Made by a program: the position numbers and the translations under genes. Of a stretch of DNA of 64,000 nt, positions 41,845 to 52,030 are shown one piece after another; position 1 is the stretch's first letter; each line of letters opens with the position of its first letter. Under the pieces are notes generated by a model. The model was given only the letters and a program-made list of their open reading frames with translations. It was not told the origin of the DNA and did no database searches. Source of the DNA: Streptomyces jeddahensis (GTDB lineage Bacteria > Actinomycetota > Actinomycetes > Streptomycetales > Streptomycetaceae); assembly GCF_001642995.1 (NCBI RefSeq), contig NZ_LOHS01000057.1, forward strand, positions 1-64,000, in the 5' to 3' direction.

Positions 41845-42612
41845 TCAGGCCCTGGCGCCCTGGTCGCCCACGAGCGTGCCGATCTTCTCACCCTTGACGG
41901 CCCGCGCGATATTGCCCTCCCTGAGGAGTTCGAAGACGAGGATGGGCAGCTTGTTGTCCCGGCAGAGGGTGATGGCGGTGGCATCGGCGACCTTCAGGTC
42001 GCGGGTGATGACCTCGCCGTAGCCGAGGGAGTCGAACTTCACCGCGTCCGGGTTGGTCTTGGGGTCCGAGTCGTAGACCCCGTCCACACCGTTCTTACCC
42101 ATCAGCAGCGCCTCCGCGTCGATCTCGAGGGCACGCTGGGCGGCGGTGGTGTCGGTGGAGAAGTACGGCATGCCCATACCGGCGCCGAAGATGACGACGC
42201 GGCCCTTCTCGAGGTGGCGTACGGCGCGCAGCGGGATGTACGGCTCCGCGACCTGGCCCATGGTGATAGCCGTCTGGACGCGGGACTGGATGCCTTCCTT
42301 CTCCAGGAAGTCCTGCAGGGCGAGGCAGTTCATGACCGTGCCGAGCATGCCCATGTAGTCGGAGCGGGCCCGATCCATGCCACGCTGCTGCAGTTCGGCG
42401 CCGCGGAAGAAGTTGCCACCGCCGATGACGACGGCGATCTGGGCGCCCTCACGGACGACGGCCGCGATCTCCCGGGCCATTTTGTGCACCACATCGGGGT
42501 CGACGCCCAGTCCCCCGCCGCCGGCGAACGCCTCGCCGGAAAGCTTCAGCAGAAAACGGCCGGGCACTTTGCCGTCGTCGCTCTTCTCGCCCTTGTCGGC
42601 CCTGGTGGTCAT
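41845..42612 (-). CDS. pyrH: Uridylate kinase (UMP kinase)
   Basis: 255 residues. The amino-acid-kinase fold has [13 protein letters not shown] at the N-terminus, [13 protein letters not shown] for phosphate binding, and [18 protein letters not shown] for nucleotide binding. It phosphorylates UMP to UDP and is normally hexameric and GTP-activated. The first 15 residues are a polar extension. Start: ATG at 42612 preceded by GAGGCGAG. Confidence 0.96.
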   Translation of the reverse strand: MTTRADKGEKSDDGKVPGRFLLKLSGEAFAGGGGLGVDPDVVHKMAREIAAVVREGAQIAVVIGGGNFFRGAELQQRGMDRARSDYMGMLGTVMNCLALQDFLEKEGIQSRVQTAITMGQVAEPYIPLRAVRHLEKGRVVIFGAGMGMPYFSTDTTAAQRALEIDAEALLMGKNGVDGVYDSDPKTNPDAVKFDSLGYGEVITRDLKVADATAITLCRDNKLPILVFELLREGNIARAVKGEKIGTLVGDQGARA

Positions 42613-42651
42613 GGAGATCTCGCCTCTTTTACGTGTCACACATACCAAGAA

Positions 42652-42696
42652 GGCCATTGCCGGTGGGGTGTTCGCATCCCATGCTCGGCAATGGCC
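42652..42696 (-). terminator. Terminator between tsf and pyrH
   Basis: GGCCATTGCCG and CGGCAATGGCC form a perfect 11-bp stem; the loop itself can form a smaller GGGG/CCCA-type helix. It probably ends or attenuates the rpsB-tsf transcript before pyrH. Confidence 0.8.
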
Positions 42697-42726
42697 TCCT
42701 CGTCAGCTCTGCCGTCGCCCGTCGCG

Positions 42727-42738
42727 CACGCGCGCGTG
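42727..42738. repeat. CACGCGCGCGTG palindrome, copy 4
   Basis: Exact 12-bp palindrome in the gap between tsf and pyrH, just upstream (on the minus strand) of the terminator hairpin. Confidence 0.7.
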
Positions 42739-42797
42739 GCGTACGCGGACGACTGCTGTCGACCCTAGCGGGGTCTTCCGTCGATCGCGGTACGGAC

Positions 42798-43634
42798 TCA
42801 GATGCCGACCTTGATGCGCGAGAAGCGCTTCAGGGTGACACCGGCCTCGTTCAGGATCTGCTGGACGGACTTCTTGTCGTCGAGCGCGTACGGCTGGCCC
42901 AGGAGGGTGGCCTCCTTGAAGAAGCCGTTGACGCGACCCTCGACGATCTTCGGCAGGGCGGCCTCGGGCTTGCCCTCCGCGCGGGTGGTCTCCTCGGCGA
43001 CGCGGCGCTCGGTCTCGACGACCTCGGCCGGGACGTCCTCACGGGAGAGGTACTTCGGCGCGAAGGCGGCGATGTGCTGCGCGACGCCCTTGGCGACCTC
43101 GGCGTTCTCCTTGTCGAGCTCGACGAGGACACCGATCTGCGGCGGGAGGTCCGGCATCGTGCGGTGCATGTACGCCGTGACGTAGCCGCCGGAGAACTGC
43201 GCGAAGCGGTCCAGGACGATCTTCTCGCCCAGGTTGGCGTTGGCCTCGTCGACGAACGCCTGAACGGTCTTGCCGGGCTCGATCTCGGAGGCGAGCAGCG
43301 CCTCGATGTCGGCCGGGTTGGTCTTGGCCACGTGGGCGGCCAGAGCGTTCGCGACGGCCTGGAACTTCTCGCCCTTGGCGACGAAGTCGGTCTCGCACTT
43401 CAGCTCGACGATGACACCGGAGGTGTTGTCGTCGGCGATGAGGGAGACGACGGCGCCGTTCTCGGCGGAGCGACCCTCGCGCTTGGCGACGCCCTTCTGG
43501 CCCTTGACGCGGAGGAGCTCGACGGCCTTGTCGACGTTGCCCTCGGCCTCGTCCAGCGCCTTCTTGCAGTCCATCATGCCGGCGCCGGTGAGCTCACGGA
43601 GCTTCTTGACGTCGGCGGCGGTGTAGTTCGCCAT
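42798..43634 (-). CDS. tsf: Elongation factor Ts
   Basis: 278 residues. It starts MANYTAADVKKLRELTGAGM and has MDCKKALDEAEGNVDKAVE, the ubiquitin-associated-like N-terminal domain. The core KCETDFVAKGEKF holds the TDFV residues that open the EF-Tu nucleotide site. The C-terminal coiled region and ending are normal. It recycles EF-Tu-GDP. It follows rpsB after 175 bases. Confidence 0.97.
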   Translation of the reverse strand: MANYTAADVKKLRELTGAGMMDCKKALDEAEGNVDKAVELLRVKGQKGVAKREGRSAENGAVVSLIADDNTSGVIVELKCETDFVAKGEKFQAVANALAAHVAKTNPADIEALLASEIEPGKTVQAFVDEANANLGEKIVLDRFAQFSGGYVTAYMHRTMPDLPPQIGVLVELDKENAEVAKGVAQHIAAFAPKYLSREDVPAEVVETERRVAEETTRAEGKPEAALPKIVEGRVNGFFKEATLLGQPYALDDKKSVQQILNEAGVTLKRFSRIKVGI

Positions 43635-43754
43635 GAGTCTGTGAATCTTTCTCGAAGTCTGGAAGATCGAAGATCTGCGGGTTCTACGGGTTTCTACGGT
43701 GCCGCGGTCTCCACGCGTGTGCAGATCCGTGACTCGCCGCTGATCTACGGGTGA

Positions 43755-43791
43755 ACGGCGGGAGCGGACTGTGTATCGCCGCTCCCACCGT
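43755..43791 (-). terminator. Terminator or attenuator between rpsB and tsf
   Basis: 13-base arms (43755-43767 with 43779-43791) with one wobble or mismatch pair and an 11-base loop, 19 bases after the rpsB stop. Confidence 0.7.
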
Positions 43792-43809
43792 CAGCAACCG
43801 AACCTGGGG

Positions 43810-44694
43810 TCAGGCCTGCTCGGCGTCCGCGGCCGGAGCCTCGGCAGCGGCCTCGGCCTCGGCCTCGGCCGGCTTCTCGGCCTCGGCGGCCGGAGCCTCG
43901 GCCGCCGGAGTCTCGTCGGCCTTCTTCTCGCCCTCGAGCAGGTCGCGCTCCCACTCGGCGAGCGGCTCGCCCGCGGCCTTCTCGCCCTTGGCCTCGGCGG
44001 CGCCGGAGCGGGCGATGAGGCCCTCGGCGACGGCGTCGGCGATCACGCGGGTGAGCAGGGTGACGGAGCGGATCGCGTCGTCGTTGCCCGGGATCTTGTA
44101 GTCGACCTCGTCCGGGTCGCAGTTGGTGTCGAGGATGGCGACGACCGGGATGTTGAGCTTCCGGGCCTCACCGACCGCGATGTGCTCCTTCTTGGTGTCC
44201 ACGATCCAGACGGCGCTGGGCACCTTCTGCATCTCGCGGATACCGCCGAGGGTCTTCTCCAGCTTGGCCTTCTCGCGCGAGAGCACGAGAAGCTCCTTCT
44301 TGGTCAGACCGGAAGCCGCGACGTCCTCGAAGTCGATCTGCTCGAGCTCCTTGAGGCGCTGCAGACGCTTGTAGACGGTCGAGAAGTTGGTGAGCATGCC
44401 GCCCAGCCAGCGCTGGTTGACGTAGGGCATGCCGACGCGGGTGGCCTGCTCGGCGATGGCCTCCTGCGCCTGCTTCTTCGTGCCGACGAACATGACCGTG
44501 CCGCCGTGGGCGACGGTCTCCTTGACGAACTCGTAGGCGCGGTCGATGTACGACAGCGACTGGAGCAGGTCGATGATGTAGATGCCGTTGCGCTCGGTGA
44601 AGATGAAGCGCTTCATCTTCGGGTTCCAACGGCGGGTCTGGTGACCGAAGTGGACGCCGCTCTCCAGCAGCTCCCGCATCGTGACGACGGCCAT
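43810..44694 (-). CDS. rpsB: 30S ribosomal protein S2
   Basis: 294 residues. It starts [20 protein letters not shown]. Internal landmarks are [32 protein letters not shown] and the [19 protein letters not shown] segment. After about residue 235 it has an Ala/Glu-rich acidic extension ([18 protein letters not shown]), common in actinomycetes and absent in E. coli. Start: ATG at 44694 after AAGGAG. The 292-base divergent upstream region should hold its promoter and a possible S2 autoregulatory leader, which I could not delimit. Confidence 0.97.
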   Translation of the reverse strand: MAVVTMRELLESGVHFGHQTRRWNPKMKRFIFTERNGIYIIDLLQSLSYIDRAYEFVKETVAHGGTVMFVGTKKQAQEAIAEQATRVGMPYVNQRWLGGMLTNFSTVYKRLQRLKELEQIDFEDVAASGLTKKELLVLSREKAKLEKTLGGIREMQKVPSAVWIVDTKKEHIAVGEARKLNIPVVAILDTNCDPDEVDYKIPGNDDAIRSVTLLTRVIADAVAEGLIARSGAAEAKGEKAAGEPLAEWERDLLEGEKKADETPAAEAPAAEAEKPAEAEAEAAAEAPAADAEQA

Positions 44695-44986
44695 GGCCGT
44701 ACTCCTTGAGGTTCTCGGTTGTGCCGCGGGTGCCGGACGGCACTCGCGCCTGACGCCCGCTGTGCGCCGTGCCGCGAAGGACCGAGGGGCGCTGACACCG
44801 GCTTTCCTCTTGTGACGGAGGGGCCAGGTGTCGGGGCGTGCGAAGTCGACCCGGTGACCCGGATCGCCACCAGAAGTGTACGGGACCGTGGAGGCACCGG
44901 GTGACGCCGCTGTCCACAACCGGCCGGTAGTCCACAGATCCTGGCCATGATCCCCGGGAAACCCGGGGCTGCGACACGGTTCTCGC

Positions 44987-45658
44987 ATGCGATGGACAAG
45001 CAGGATGTGGATGGCCGTGGCGGTGCTGCTGGCCGCCGCGGTGGTGGTTCTGCTGGGCGCCGCTGCGGCGCCCGGGACGGTGTCCGCGACGGCGTCGGCG
45101 GCCGCCGCGCCCGGCACCGCGGAGGCGGCGCGCGGGGTCCAGGAAGCTGCGGGGGCTCGGGGGCGCGCCGGGCCCTCCGAGCCGGTACCCGCCGTGGCGG
45201 CACTGTGGCCGGTGGGCGTGCGCCCTGTGGTGGTACGCGGCTGGGAACCCCCTGCGACGGAGTACGGCCCGGGTCACCGGGGTGTCGACCTCGCCGCTGC
45301 CGCCGGGGCGCCGGTGCGGGCCGTCGCACCCGGCCGGGTCTCGTTCGCGGGCCGGGTGGCGGGCCGCGGAGTGATCGCCGTGGAGCTGGACGGCACCGGC
45401 GACCCGCCCTTGCGCACGACCTACGAACCCGTGAGGGCGGAGGTCGAGAAGGGCGATGAGGTGGCGGCAGGCCAGATCATCGGCACCCTGGAGCCAGGCG
45501 GCTCCCACTGCCCGGGCACGGCGTGCCTCCACTGGGGGCTGCTGAGGGGGGAGGTCTACCTGAATCCGCTGTCGCTGCTGCCGCCGTGGCTGCTGCACAA
45601 GGGTCCGTCGCGGCTGCTGCCGGTGGTGGGGGTTCCGCTGCCCACCGGTGCACAGTGA
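44987..45658 (+). CDS. M23-family metallopeptidase, probably exported
   Basis: 223 residues. The N-terminus has a hydrophobic segment ([20 protein letters not shown]) that is a signal peptide or membrane anchor. The C-terminal LytM/lysostaphin-type domain has [11 protein letters not shown] (His and Asp zinc ligands) and CLHWGLL (His ligand). Such enzymes cut peptidoglycan cross-links, or act as divisome or sporulation activators when residues are lost. Here the visible ligands are intact. Start: ATG at 44987 is chosen as first before the signal, with no convincing ribosome site. It is divergent from rpsB. Confidence 0.83.
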   Translation: MRWTSRMWMAVAVLLAAAVVVLLGAAAAPGTVSATASAAAAPGTAEAARGVQEAAGARGRAGPSEPVPAVAALWPVGVRPVVVRGWEPPATEYGPGHRGVDLAAAAGAPVRAVAPGRVSFAGRVAGRGVIAVELDGTGDPPLRTTYEPVRAEVEKGDEVAAGQIIGTLEPGGSHCPGTACLHWGLLRGEVYLNPLSLLPPWLLHKGPSRLLPVVGVPLPTGAQ

Positions 45659-45727
45659 GCGAGCCGCACTCGAGCAGGCACCAGGCACCGTGGGCCGGCC
45701 CGGCCCCGCCCCGATCCCCGGGCAAGG

Positions 45728-46321
45728 TCAGCCTTGGACACCGCCGTGGACACCGTGCAGCGCCATCCCCACCGCCGCCTCGGTGATCGCAGCGGGGCTC
45801 TCCGCCACACCGAGCTCGATCCGGCGCACCGCGGCATCGACGATGCCCTGAAGCAGCATCGCGGCAAGGCGCGGCTCCGCGTGCCCCATGTGGCCGAGCG
45901 CCTCGACGATCATGGCGACGAGCCCTCCGTGGGCAGCACGGATCTTGTCGCGGGCGCCCGCGTCGAGCTCGCTCGCGGAGATGGCGACGACGGCTCGGTG
46001 CCGCATGTCCCCGACCAGCGCAAGCTGCGTCCGGACATACGCCTCGACCTTTCCCTCGGGCGTGTCGGCCTGCTTCATCGCGGACTCGACCTCGGCCGCC
46101 CACACGGGGAAGTCGACCGCGCAGAGCTCTTCGACGACTGCGGCGCGGGAGCGGAAGTACTCGTAGACGGACGACCTCGCCAGGCCTGTGCGCTCGGCCA
46201 GGGCGGGGAAGGTCAGAGCCTCCGTACCGCCCTCGGACAGAAGGGACCGCGCGGCGTCCAGCAGGGCGCTGCGCTGCATCGACCGGTGCTCGGCCACAGA
46301 GGCCGCTCGAATCCTTGGCAC
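45728..46321 (-). CDS. TetR-family transcriptional regulator
   Basis: About 197 residues. The N-terminal helix-turn-helix is typical: RSALLDAARSLLSEGG, then LTFPALAERTGLARSSVYEYF. The C-terminal ligand domain is all-helical and gives no clue to the ligand. Start: GTG at 46321 is chosen from family length; its GGAGG is very close to the codon, and ATG at 46279 is an alternative. It lies between the M23 peptidase (convergent) and whiG. Confidence 0.85.
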   Translation of the reverse strand: MPRIRAASVAEHRSMQRSALLDAARSLLSEGGTEALTFPALAERTGLARSSVYEYFRSRAAVVEELCAVDFPVWAAEVESAMKQADTPEGKVEAYVRTQLALVGDMRHRAVVAISASELDAGARDKIRAAHGGLVAMIVEALGHMGHAEPRLAAMLLQGIVDAAVRRIELGVAESPAAITEAAVGMALHGVHGGVQG

Positions 46322-46494
46322 GCCTCCACTGTACGGACGCCGCCCAGGCCAGGGGAGACAACAGCACGCAGACACCGAAGACGTGGCCTCGGTACGCCTC
46401 AGCGGTCTGGTCCAGCGTCACCATCTCAGTCGTCGGACGGATCCCGTGCAGACGGTCCGCGTTCTGCACGGCCCGCGTTCCCCGCACCGTGCCG

Positions 46495-47331
46495 TCAGCG
46501 CCCGAAGCTGGCCAGCTTCGCTCTCAGCTGGAGGACGGACTTCGTGTGGATCTGGCTCACCCGGCTCTCCGTCACGCCGAGCACATTGCCGATCTCGGCC
46601 AGAGTGAGGCCCTCGTAGTAGTAGAGGGTCACCACGGTCTTCTCGCGTTCCGGCAGTGTGTTGATGGCTCGCGCGAGGAATCTCCGCAGCTCACGGTCCT
46701 CGGCCACCTCCACCGGGTTGTCGGCCGCGGTGTCCTCGAGCGTGTCCATGAGGCTCAGGCGGTCGCCGCCCTCGCCGCCCACGTGCAGCAGCTCCTCCAG
46801 GGCCACCACGTTCGCCAGCGACAATTGACTGAAAACCGCGTGCAGTTCCTCCACCGCGATACCCATCTCGGTGGCCACCTCGGTCTCCGACGGCGTCCGC
46901 CGCAGCTGCGCCTCGAGCGTGGCGTAGGCCCGCTCGACGTTCCGCGCCTTCTGCCGGACGGACCGCGGAATCCAGTCCAGAGCCCGCAGCTCGTCGATCA
47001 TGGCGCCGCGGATGCGCGTGATCGCATACGTCTCGAACTTGATCTCGCGGTCGATGTCGAACTTCTCGATCGCGTCGATCAGCCCGAAGACCCCCGACGA
47101 GACGAAGTCCGCCTGCTCCACGTTCGGCGGCAGCCCGACGCTGACCCGGCCGGCGACGTACTTCACCAGCGGCGAGTAGTGCAGGATCAGCTGCTCCCGC
47201 AACCGCTCGTCGCCCGTCGCCTTGTACGACCTCCACAGCTCGTCGAGCGACGAGGGAGCGGGAGGCCGCACGCTGCCGCGGGCAGCGGTGGGAACTGCCG
47301 CCCGGTCAGACCCGGAGGTGTGCTGGGGCAT
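46495..47331 (-). CDS. whiG: RNA polymerase sigma factor WhiG (flagellar-type sigma)
   Basis: 278 residues. The sigma-28-like domains are in order: region 2 ([40 protein letters not shown]), region 3 ([16 protein letters not shown]) and region 4 ([20 protein letters not shown]). In Streptomyces, WhiG starts the switch from aerial hyphae to spores by driving whiH and whiI. Start: ATG at 47331 with AAGGCGA upstream. The 280-base gap upstream (to the dprA-like stop) must hold its promoter; no other gene is seen there. Confidence 0.97.
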   Translation of the reverse strand: MPQHTSGSDRAAVPTAARGSVRPPAPSSLDELWRSYKATGDERLREQLILHYSPLVKYVAGRVSVGLPPNVEQADFVSSGVFGLIDAIEKFDIDREIKFETYAITRIRGAMIDELRALDWIPRSVRQKARNVERAYATLEAQLRRTPSETEVATEMGIAVEELHAVFSQLSLANVVALEELLHVGGEGGDRLSLMDTLEDTAADNPVEVAEDRELRRFLARAINTLPEREKTVVTLYYYEGLTLAEIGNVLGVTESRVSQIHTKSVLQLRAKLASFGR

Positions 47332-47611
47332 TCGTCGCCTTGTGCCGTTCTGCCGTGAACTGGGGGCCGGGCTGTGCCGGCCCGATTCTCAAGTGACTGT
47401 CTGAATCGGAGTCCTGAGCCGGAATCCTCGTGAGCGTAGCGTGACTGGGGTGTCGCGGTGCGCGAAGGCCAAGAGATCCCCCGCACGCAGGAACGTTCCG
47501 CTAGGCGTCCCGCAGAGTCACGCCCGTAGCTCTGCGTGACCGCCACGGAAGGCCAACTTCGGTAAAACCCAAGGGCATCCAGTGGACACGGGACAACCAG
47601 GGCACGCTCCG

Positions 47612-48778
47612 TCACAAAAAAGTGTGATTCGGAGAGACCGACACGGCCGCCTGGCGTGTCAACTGCCAGCGATCGCCGTGTCGTTCGACGAACCCCAGTG
47701 ACCTGAGTTCGTACAACCTGGCGACTGCGTCATCCACGCTCGTGCCCGCGCCCCGGGCGATGTCTCCTACGGCCGCGGCCTGCCGGGCCGGCAGCGCGGA
47801 CAGCACCCGTGCCGCGTCGGGATCGAGCAGGTCGCGCGGCAGCACCGGTCCGCGCCGCTCTGGAGCCAGCTCACCGATGTCCCCGACGAGCTCGATCACT
47901 TCTGCGGCGTCCGTGACGAGGACTGCCTCCCCGCGGAGCAGCTCATGCACCCCGGAAGAGAGTCCGCTGGTGGCGGGACCGGGCACCCCCATGGTCGGGC
48001 GGCCCATGCGCTGGGCACTGCGCGCGGTCACGAGCGCACCGCTGCGGTACGCCGCCTCCACGACGACGGTGCCCCGGGTGAGCGCGGCGATCACCCTGTT
48101 GCGGAGGATGAATCTGCTGGGCGTCGGATGGTCGCCGGGCGGCAACTCCCCCACGACCAGTCCCTGTTCCGCGATGCGCTCGATCAACTGGGTGTGGCCG
48201 CGCGGGTAGGGTCGGTCGACCCCGCTCGCCAGCACCGCGACGGTCGCCCCGCCCGCCCCGAGCGCCCCTCGGTGTGCGGCACCGTCGACTCCGTAGGCGC
48301 CGCCGGACACCACGACCCAGCCGCGCTCGGCGAGTCCGGCGCCCAGGCTCCCGGCCATGTGCGCGCCATACGCGGTGCAGGCACGGGCTCCCACGACCGC
48401 GACGGAGCGCACCGCCCATATCCGCAGCGAGGCCCGACCTCGCACCCACAGCCCGATCGGCCGTGTGTCGCCCAGGTCGTCCAGCTGCGCCGGCCACTCC
48501 ACGTCCCCAGGGCAGACGAACCGTGCGCCCGAGTCCCGCGCCACGGCCAGGTCCCGCTCCGGGGACGCGTGGACCGCCCGCGACCGCAGCCCCGCCCAGT
48601 GCTTCGGGGACACGCCGGGCAGCGGCTCCCCGCCCCCGACGATGCGCTGCGCCACGCGCACGGCCCCCAACTCCCGCAGCCACCTGCCTCCCGTCTCGTC
48701 CCCCGGCTCGATGATCCGGGTCAGGGTGACTCTCGCCAGCCGCTCCTCGTCCGTCACCGCGCCGCAGCCCCCGGTCAT
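47612..48778 (-). CDS. dprA: DprA/Smf-family DNA-processing protein
   Basis: 388 residues. The Rossmann-like DprA domain is at about 100-300 (VAVVGARACTAYGAHMA, VVVSGGAYGVDGAAHRGAL, SRFILRNRVIAALTRGTVVV). A C-terminal winged helix follows (LPARQAAAVGDIARGAGTSV). DprA loads RecA on incoming single-stranded DNA; its role in Streptomyces, which is not clearly competent, is unknown. Start: ATG at 48778, overlapping the comM-like stop (ATGA). Operon with comM-like and yraN. Confidence 0.92.
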   Translation of the reverse strand: MTGGCGAVTDEERLARVTLTRIIEPGDETGGRWLRELGAVRVAQRIVGGGEPLPGVSPKHWAGLRSRAVHASPERDLAVARDSGARFVCPGDVEWPAQLDDLGDTRPIGLWVRGRASLRIWAVRSVAVVGARACTAYGAHMAGSLGAGLAERGWVVVSGGAYGVDGAAHRGALGAGGATVAVLASGVDRPYPRGHTQLIERIAEQGLVVGELPPGDHPTPSRFILRNRVIAALTRGTVVVEAAYRSGALVTARSAQRMGRPTMGVPGPATSGLSSGVHELLRGEAVLVTDAAEVIELVGDIGELAPERRGPVLPRDLLDPDAARVLSALPARQAAAVGDIARGAGTSVDDAVARLYELRSLGFVERHGDRWQLTRQAAVSVSPNHTFL

Positions 48779-50400
48779 CGCGATGCGCCGATCGCCATCG
48801 GTACTCCCCGCTGGATCCCGGTGCGCAGCTGCAGTGCCAGGGCCACGTCGCCGGCATCGGGACAGTCGTGTCCGGCCAGGTCCGCGACGGTCCAGGCGAC
48901 CCTGAGGACTCGGTCGAGGCCGCGGGCTGTCAGCAGTCCGCGCTCGAGATCGCGCTCGGCCTCCGCCATCGCCCCGGGCAGGGCCCGCCACCTGCGGCGC
49001 AGCTCGTGCCCGGGCACTTCGCCGTTCGTGCGCCAGGGAGTGCCGGCAAGTCTCGCGGCCGAGCGCTCCCGTGCGGCACACACCCGATCCGCGACGGTGC
49101 GGGTCGACTCGCCCCGTGCCTCACCTGCCGTCAGCTCGGAGCGGGTCACGCGCTCGACCTGCACCCTCAGATCGACCCGGTCGAGCAGGGGACCGGAGAG
49201 CCGGGCCTGATAGCGGCGGATGACCGAGGGCGGGCAGTCGCACGCGTCCCCCGCCACCGTGTATCTGCCGCAGGGGCAGGGGTTGGCGGCCAGCACCATC
49301 AGGAACTTGGCCGGCAGCCGCACCACGCCCGCGCTGCGCGCGATCACCACATGGCCCGATTCCAGCGGCTGCCGCAGGGCATCCAAGGCGTGGCTGCTGA
49401 ATTCGGGGGCCTCGTCCAGGAAGAGCACGCCGCGATGGGCGAGCGACACGGCGCCGGGACGGGCCACTCCCTGGCCGCCGCCGACCAGTGACTGCATGGT
49501 CGCCGAGTGGTGCGGAGCGCAGTACGGCGGGCTGTCCACCATGGGCTTGCCGGGAGGCAGCATGCCGGCGACCGAGTGGACCGCCGTGACCTCCAGGGAC
49601 TCCTCCTTGCTCAGGCGCGGAAGGATGGCCGACATCCGCTCCGCCAGCATCGTCTTGCCGGCTCCCGGCGGGCCTTGCAGGAAGACGTGGTGCCCGCCCG
49701 CGGCGGCAACTTCCATCGCCGTACGCGCCGGCAGCTGTCCGACCACATCCGCGAGATCGTGACCGTGATCCTGATCAACGCTCCCGATGCCGCTCAGCCC
49801 CGTCCCCAGGCCCGCTCCGGGCATGCAGAGGCCGGCCAGCAGGGGGTCGGGGCGCCCTTCCTCGTCCGGCTCCTCCTCCGGCACCGGCTCGTCGGTCAGC
49901 ACCGCGATCAGCTGCCGAAGACTCCGCACGCCCAGGACCGAGACACCGGGCACCAGCATGGCCTCCGCCGCCGTGCACTCCGGGACGACCACCTGTTCGT
50001 AGCCCGCGTCGGCCGCCGCCAGCACGGCCGGCAGGACGCCCCGAACCGGCCGGACCCGGCCGTCCAGACCCAGCTCGCCGATCATGACGATGTCGGAGAG
50101 CACCCGTGGATCGATCCGTTCAGCGGCCCCCAGGACGGCGCAGGCGACGGCCAGGTCGAAGCCGCTGCCGCCCTTGGGGACCGACGCCGGGCTCAGGCCC
50201 ACCGTGAGCTTCTTCTGCGGCCACTCCGCGCCGGAGTTGACCACCGCGGCCCGAACCCGGTCCCGGCTCTCGGAGAGGCTCTTGTCGGGCAGGCCCACCA
50301 AGGTGAACGCGGCCACGCCCGGCTCCAGATCGGCCTGCACCTCGACGACCACGCCCTCGACGCCGACCAGCGCCACGGAACACGTACGCGCGAACCCCAT
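48775..50400 (-). CDS. YifB/ComM-family Mg chelatase-like ATPase
   Basis: 541 residues. The N-terminal ChlI domain starts [16 protein letters not shown] and has VGLPDKSLSESRDRVRAA. The AAA+ module has Walker A GPPGAGKTML and Walker B GVLFLDEAPEF, followed by the ANPCPCGRY segment. The C-terminal Mg-chelatase domain ends the protein. In Gram-negative bacteria the relative ComM is a branch-migration helicase in transformation. Start: ATG at 50400, TGATG overlap with yraN. The comM-dprA pairing is conserved across actinomycetes. Confidence 0.93.
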   Translation of the reverse strand: MGFARTCSVALVGVEGVVVEVQADLEPGVAAFTLVGLPDKSLSESRDRVRAAVVNSGAEWPQKKLTVGLSPASVPKGGSGFDLAVACAVLGAAERIDPRVLSDIVMIGELGLDGRVRPVRGVLPAVLAAADAGYEQVVVPECTAAEAMLVPGVSVLGVRSLRQLIAVLTDEPVPEEEPDEEGRPDPLLAGLCMPGAGLGTGLSGIGSVDQDHGHDLADVVGQLPARTAMEVAAAGGHHVFLQGPPGAGKTMLAERMSAILPRLSKEESLEVTAVHSVAGMLPPGKPMVDSPPYCAPHHSATMQSLVGGGQGVARPGAVSLAHRGVLFLDEAPEFSSHALDALRQPLESGHVVIARSAGVVRLPAKFLMVLAANPCPCGRYTVAGDACDCPPSVIRRYQARLSGPLLDRVDLRVQVERVTRSELTAGEARGESTRTVADRVCAARERSAARLAGTPWRTNGEVPGHELRRRWRALPGAMAEAERDLERGLLTARGLDRVLRVAWTVADLAGHDCPDAGDVALALQLRTGIQRGVPMAIGASR

Positions 50401-50762
50401 CAGGCCGCCCCCCGCACATGCTCGACCACCGCGGCGCCACGTCCGGGCAGCACGACCCCGACGAGATCGATGCGCACACCCCCGGGCGGCGCGCCCCCGT
50501 GGGCCTGGATCCATCGCTCGGCGAGCCCGCGGAGCCGCTCGGCCTTCACCGGCGTCACGGCCGCCATCGGATGCTCGAAGCACCCTGCTCTGCGAGTCTT
50601 CACCTCGCAGACGACCAGAACATCACCGTCCCTGGCCACGATGTCGATCTCGCCTGTCCTGCCGCAGCGCCAGTTGCGCTCCAGGACCGTCATCCCGGCC
50701 TCGGACAACCGCCGTGCTGCCAGATCCTCGCCGTACCTGCCGAGTGCGCTCCGTGCGTTCAT
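50400..50762 (-). CDS. YraN-family endonuclease-like protein
   Basis: 120 residues (UPF0102). It starts [19 protein letters not shown] and has the nuclease-like residues GEIDIVARD and VVCEVKTRR, the E-x-D ... E-x-K pattern of restriction-endonuclease-fold proteins. Function is unproven; the family sits beside comM/dprA genes, pointing to DNA processing. Start: ATG at 50762 with GGAGGTGG upstream. Confidence 0.92.
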   Translation of the reverse strand: MNARSALGRYGEDLAARRLSEAGMTVLERNWRCGRTGEIDIVARDGDVLVVCEVKTRRAGCFEHPMAAVTPVKAERLRGLAERWIQAHGGAPPGGVRIDLVGVVLPGRGAAVVEHVRGAA

Positions 50763-50900
50763 GTCGGCACCACCTCCGGCGCCAACCGTCACGCATCCGC
50801 CGTCATCTATTGGATCTTGGTGGACAACCCAGCGGTTGTGGAAAACTCCGTCACCCGCTCGAGGGACCTTCCTCGGCCGGAACCACAGGCCTCAGCCTCC

Positions 50901-51209
50901 TCAGCCGCCGGGGAGTTCCAGGTCGCTCTTGTTCAGCTCCTCGATGTTGACGTCCTTGAACGTGAGTACCCGAACCTGCTTGACGAAGCGGGCAGGCCGG
51001 TACATGTCCCACACCCAGGCGTCCGCCATGGACACCTCGAAGAACACCTCTCCCTGGACGGAGTGCACCTGCATTTCGTAGTCGTTGGTGAGGTAGAAGC
51101 GCCGTTCGGTCTCGATCACGTATTTGAACAGACCGACGACATCGCGGTACTCCCGGTAGAGCTTCAGCTCCATCTCGGTCTCGTACTTCTCGAGGTCCTC
51201 GGCGCTCAT
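50901..51209 (-). CDS. DUF2469-family protein
   Basis: 102 residues, compact and highly charged, starting MSAEDLEKYETEMELKLYRE, with FKYVIETERRFYLTNDYE and VFFEVSMADAWVWDMYRPAR. This short family is nearly universal in actinobacteria beside rnhB and yraN; no function is known to me. Start: ATG at 51209. The 138-base gap to yraN shows nothing else. Confidence 0.92.
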   Translation of the reverse strand: MSAEDLEKYETEMELKLYREYRDVVGLFKYVIETERRFYLTNDYEMQVHSVQGEVFFEVSMADAWVWDMYRPARFVKQVRVLTFKDVNIEELNKSDLELPGG

Positions 51210-51265
51210 GGCATGTTCCCCTTCAGCCGTGCAGTCCCCCTATTGTCCACCAGCCACGCGGGCCC

Positions 51266-52030
51266 CTAGACGATTTCGGTGTCCAGAACCTCGGGCCGGT
51301 CAGGAGGACCCTCGTCGAGCAGCCTGCGGAGCAGCCCGGCGAGCTTGGTCGGATACACCGTCTCATGTGCCTCGGTCAGTTCCTGGCACGTCCACCAACG
51401 GGCTCCGGCGACGCTGCGCCGCTCCAGCTCCGTGAGCCCGGCCGCCGCGGTCGCCGTCTGCGTCGTACGACCCAGGTAGTACCACTCGTCCTGGTTCCAG
51501 CGCTGCCCGGCGAAGGGGAAGGAGCAGGTCCGCCGCCACAGCACCGGCCCTAGCTCGACCTCCGTGATGCCAGTCTCCTCCGCGAGCTCGCGCAGTGCGG
51601 CCTGCTCGCGGGTCTCGTCACCCTCCACGCCGCCGCCGGGTGTGAACCACCAGTCGTCCGCCGGATCATCCGGCTCATGACCGTGCAGCAGGAGGATGCG
51701 GTCCTGCGGGTCGAGCAGCACGACGCGGGCCACCTTCCGCAACGGCCGCGGCTCCCCGAGCCCGGCCACACCGGACGTGACCAGCCCGTCCGCACCGGTC
51801 GTGACCGGCCCGTCCGCCCCGGCAGCCATGGCCGAGCCCGCATCCCGCGCCCCGCCGCCACAGTCCAGGACCGGCTCTCCGAGACCGCCGCGGTCCGTCG
51901 GCCCGGCCTCCGGCGCCGCGCTGGCCGACGGCCCGGAGCCGAACGGACCAGAGCCGTACGGACCACCACCGCCCGGGCCACCGCCTTCCGACCCGTCGAC
52001 GCCAGATCCGGGCCTCACCTCAGCGGACAC
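51266..52030 (-). CDS. Nudix hydrolase
   Basis: About 254 residues. The first 95 or so are low-complexity Gly/Pro/Ser-rich. The Nudix domain follows with the box GGGVEGDETREQAALRELAEETGI in full (Glu residues of REL-EE bind Mg2+). It hydrolyses a nucleoside diphosphate linked to another moiety; the substrate is unknown. Start: GTG at 52030, overlapping sipZ by 11 bases, with GGAGGGAG upstream; later in-frame GTGs are possible. Position after the four signal peptidase genes matches the mutT-like gene described after sipZ in S. lividans (recollection). Confidence 0.9.
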   Translation of the reverse strand: MSAEVRPGSGVDGSEGGGPGGGGPYGSGPFGSGPSASAAPEAGPTDRGGLGEPVLDCGGGARDAGSAMAAGADGPVTTGADGLVTSGVAGLGEPRPLRKVARVVLLDPQDRILLLHGHEPDDPADDWWFTPGGGVEGDETREQAALRELAEETGITEVELGPVLWRRTCSFPFAGQRWNQDEWYYLGRTTQTATAAAGLTELERRSVAGARWWTCQELTEAHETVYPTKLAGLLRRLLDEGPPDRPEVLDTEIV

